From positions 1-10,990 of the forward strand of contig JALLPB010001150.1 in NCBI GenBank assembly GCA_036939975.1: 10,990 nt of DNA. Direction: 5' to 3'. Below the pieces are notes generated by a model that saw only the letters and a list, made by a program, of their open reading frames with translations, searched no databases and was not told the origin of the DNA. Numbering within the stretch: the first letter of the stretch is position 1; each line of letters starts with the position of its first letter. Source of the DNA: Cyclostephanos tholiformis. Its lineage: Eukaryota > Bacillariophyta > Thalassiosirophyceae > Thalassiosirales > Thalassiosiraceae. The translations under genes were made by a program, and so were the position numbers. Below are positions 9,380 to 10,990 of the stretch, piece after piece.

Positions 9380-10750
9380 TCACTTATTCATTTTTTCTTG
9401 GTCCAACATTCCAACCAATCCATTCAGCGTTTCGCCAATTGGGCTCTGCAGCTTCGTCACCAGTCTATCCCCCAGGCCTTCCCTCTCCACACGAGTTTCC
9501 CCTACGTTCAATATGGCGACAGGAATTCCTCGTTCGATGCCGCGTTTGACCAAACGATATGCGGAGTGGACCGTCAGGCTGGTTCCGATGCACAATATCC
9601 CATTGGCGGCATCGACGGCAGCATGTGAAACGTCGAATCTTTGTTTCGGCACGGAGTCGCCGAAGAACACCACGTCGGTCTTGAAGAATGATCGTCGTTC
9701 TTGATGAGAATTCTCCTTGTTGCATGAGTTGCCCTCATTGTCGTGCAACGTCGCGTCGTCGCAACGTGAACATGGAGGGAGAATGAAATCATCGTACGAG
9801 ACTCCTCGATTCAACTCCGCATCCCCATCCGGTCTCAGCTCCGCACGTCCGTCCTTGATTACGTCGCCCGTGCTGCCATCCACGCCGGATGTGGCCCCGT
9901 TCAGCCAATCTCGATTCAAGCGCGTCAATTCGTCGTGATAATCTTTCCTGTCGCGCATGTAACCGCAATTCATACATCGAATCAAATCCCCGCGGCCATG
10001 GAGGTGGAGACAGTGCCTAACGCCCGCCTTCGTATGGAGAGTGTCGACGTTCTGCGTTATAACGGATATCTTCCTCGCCAGGTCCTTTCCATCGATTGCA
10101 TCCGCGGGTTGTCCGAGGCAGCTGGATCCCAATCGATCGAAGTCGTCGCATCCTCCCAAGTCGACGCCTATGTACCCCCCGGCCTCGAGCACTGCCAGGG
10201 CCTCGTGTCCCATATTCGGCATCGCGTTAACGAAGGGAGAGTAACCGACGAGTGAACGCGCCCAATAGCGCTTCCGATGATACGGGGAGTTCATGTACTC
10301 GTGGTGTATTATCGGCCTGTGTCCGCGAAAGTACGATCCGTTATTCCCCCGATAGTCTGGTATGCCCGACTCCGTGCTAATGCCTGCCCCTGTTATGCAC
10401 AGTATCGACCGCTTCTCCCCCATCCACTCGCGCAGGATGCGAGTTTGGTTACGTACGTATTCCGTGGGTCCCCTCGCATCGTTATCGTCGGCGGCGGTGT
10501 CATTGCGAGAAAAGTACGATGGGTCCGGCGGTCGTTCGAGCGGAAGGATCCTATGAGAGGCGTGTATGTTCGTCGAGTACGCGAAGGGCCGATGATTATA
10601 ACATGACGAACGACCGCGGAATCTACGATGGCGATTGGCTTGGCAGAAGCTACTGGTGGGAAATTTGGAGCGACCGGAGATGTGGAATGCAAAGGCGGCG
10701 CGCATGGCAAGGATTACGATGCACGATGTTGATCGCCTCGGCGCATGCAT
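9380..10750 (-). CDS. SIRT4: SIRT4-like class II sirtuin (NAD-dependent protein deacylase / ADP-ribosyltransferase), probably organellar
   Basis: A single 456-codon frame holds the whole sirtuin core. GAGISTESGIPDYRG (121-135) binds NAD; RYWAR (161-165) is a SIRT4-type signature; TQNVD (232-236), catalytic His251 in HLHG, zinc cysteines C259/C262 and C327/C330, VVFFGD (360-365), GTSL (389-392) and ILNVGETR (413-420) follow in canonical order. Family enzymes use NAD to remove acyl groups from lysine or to transfer ADP-ribose; SIRT4 itself is mitochondrial. Residues 1-71 contain no Asp or Glu and many Arg, Ser and His, as in a mitochondrial presequence. Met16 (GCCATGC) has a better start context than Met1. 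The core carries insertions at ~193-228, inside the zinc module and at ~331-357. No intron is needed. Substrate specificity cannot be read from the sequence. Confidence 0.92.
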   Translation of the reverse strand: MHAPRRSTSCIVILAMRAAFAFHISGRSKFPTSSFCQANRHRRFRGRSSCYNHRPFAYSTNIHASHRILPLERPPDPSYFSRNDTAADDNDARGPTEYVRNQTRILREWMGEKRSILCITGAGISTESGIPDYRGNNGSYFRGHRPIIHHEYMNSPYHRKRYWARSLVGYSPFVNAMPNMGHEALAVLEAGGYIGVDLGGCDDFDRLGSSCLGQPADAIDGKDLARKISVITQNVDTLHTKAGVRHCLHLHGRGDLIRCMNCGYMRDRKDYHDELTRLNRDWLNGATSGVDGSTGDVIKDGRAELRPDGDAELNRGVSYDDFILPPCSRCDDATLHDNEGNSCNKENSHQERRSFFKTDVVFFGDSVPKQRFDVSHAAVDAANGILCIGTSLTVHSAYRLVKRGIERGIPVAILNVGETRVEREGLGDRLVTKLQSPIGETLNGLVGMLDQEKMNK

Positions 10751-10990
10751 GGAAGATCAATCGTAATAATATTATAATAGAGGGAATAAGGCTGTGATTT
10801 TTTTGAGAAAAGAACGGATATTATGCAGATACGCAGAAGAACCTTGTGGAACAGTTCTTTTTTGTCATTTTGTTTCTCGTCTTTTTTTTCCTTCTCAGGA
10901 TTTTGTTCGCGCCCTTCCTCGCACAAGATGCACAGATAAGACTGATTTATCTAAACCGTGACATACGCATTTTGGCGGGAACGTTTGACG
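10751..10990 (-). promoter_or_regulatory. Upstream region of the sirtuin gene
   Basis: No coding frame is supported here. Near the ATG lies an AT-rich run (10763-10778, ATAATATTATAATA). A strong pyrimidine tract on + (about 10855-10898), purine-rich in the sirtuin's own direction, could be 5' UTR. AGATAA (10934-10939) and TTATCT (10947-10952) form an inverted repeat with a seven-base spacer. The right edge carries an E2F-like site. The region may be a shared promoter with a divergent gene beyond the window. Confidence 0.4.
10971..10981. promoter_or_regulatory. E2F/DP-like binding site TTTGGCGGGAA
   Basis: The sequence TTTGGCGGGAA matches the classic E2F consensus (TTTSSCGC family, and the TTTGGCGGGAA variant) closely. 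It lies about 220 bases upstream of the sirtuin ATG and at the window edge, so it may serve a neighbouring gene. E2F factors are widespread in algae and plants and control S-phase genes. Single-motif evidence. Confidence 0.4.

Noticed and set aside
10060..10176. Possible intron inside the sirtuin before TQNVD
   Set aside because: A GT and an AG can be found around the insertion, but the stretch is GC-rich, lacks a pyrimidine tract, and the checked pair is not a multiple of three, so removing it would break a frame that is intact as it stands.
10277..10797. Several plus-strand open frames of 64-109 codons over the sirtuin
   Set aside because: They lie opposite a conserved sirtuin frame and show no domain or splice logic of their own.
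10837..10859. AAGAAC...GTTCTT hairpin
   Set aside because: Only six base pairs with an 11-base loop, no extension on either side, and no T-run logic relevant to a nuclear gene.

Overview
This is eukaryotic nuclear DNA. One very long gene is interrupted by three short GT..AG introns (73, 91 and 82 bases), proteins end in non-coding stretches with AATAAA hexamers, and there is no operon layout. Compact introns, a plant/animal-type XMAP215 protein and a SIRT4-like sirtuin fit a protist, most plausibly a stramenopile alga such as a diatom. That placement is inference: no marker gene here settles it.

Layout. Positions 1-145 are leader sequence with an acceptor-like tract and a tiny uORF. Positions 146-9043 (+) hold one spliced gene encoding about 2,883 residues. 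Its C-terminal two thirds are a recognisable XMAP215/Dis1/ch-TOG microtubule polymerase, with five TOG domains and a helical C-terminal domain. Its first ~870 residues are an unusual low-complexity extension: six 'GDRGG...LLAELRAIS...RF' boxes, five 'RPLPPWK' boxes, and acidic-to-hydrophobic 'D-VVV-APP' segments that follow the PPWK boxes. I do not recognise this array from the textbook members of the family, and it is the main novelty of the window. Positions 9044-9379 are a short convergent intergenic region with poly(A)-like signals on both strands. Positions 9380-10750 (-) encode a class II, SIRT4-like sirtuin as one uninterrupted 456-codon frame, with a basic, acid-free N-terminus that looks like an organelle presequence. 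Positions 10751-10990 are the sirtuin's upstream region, with a pyrimidine tract and a close match to an E2F site at the right edge.

The two genes converge tail to tail and share no obvious pathway: one acts on the microtubule cytoskeleton, the other is an NAD-dependent acyl-lysine or ADP-ribosyl enzyme. No tRNA, rRNA, CRISPR, transposon or viral gene was seen.
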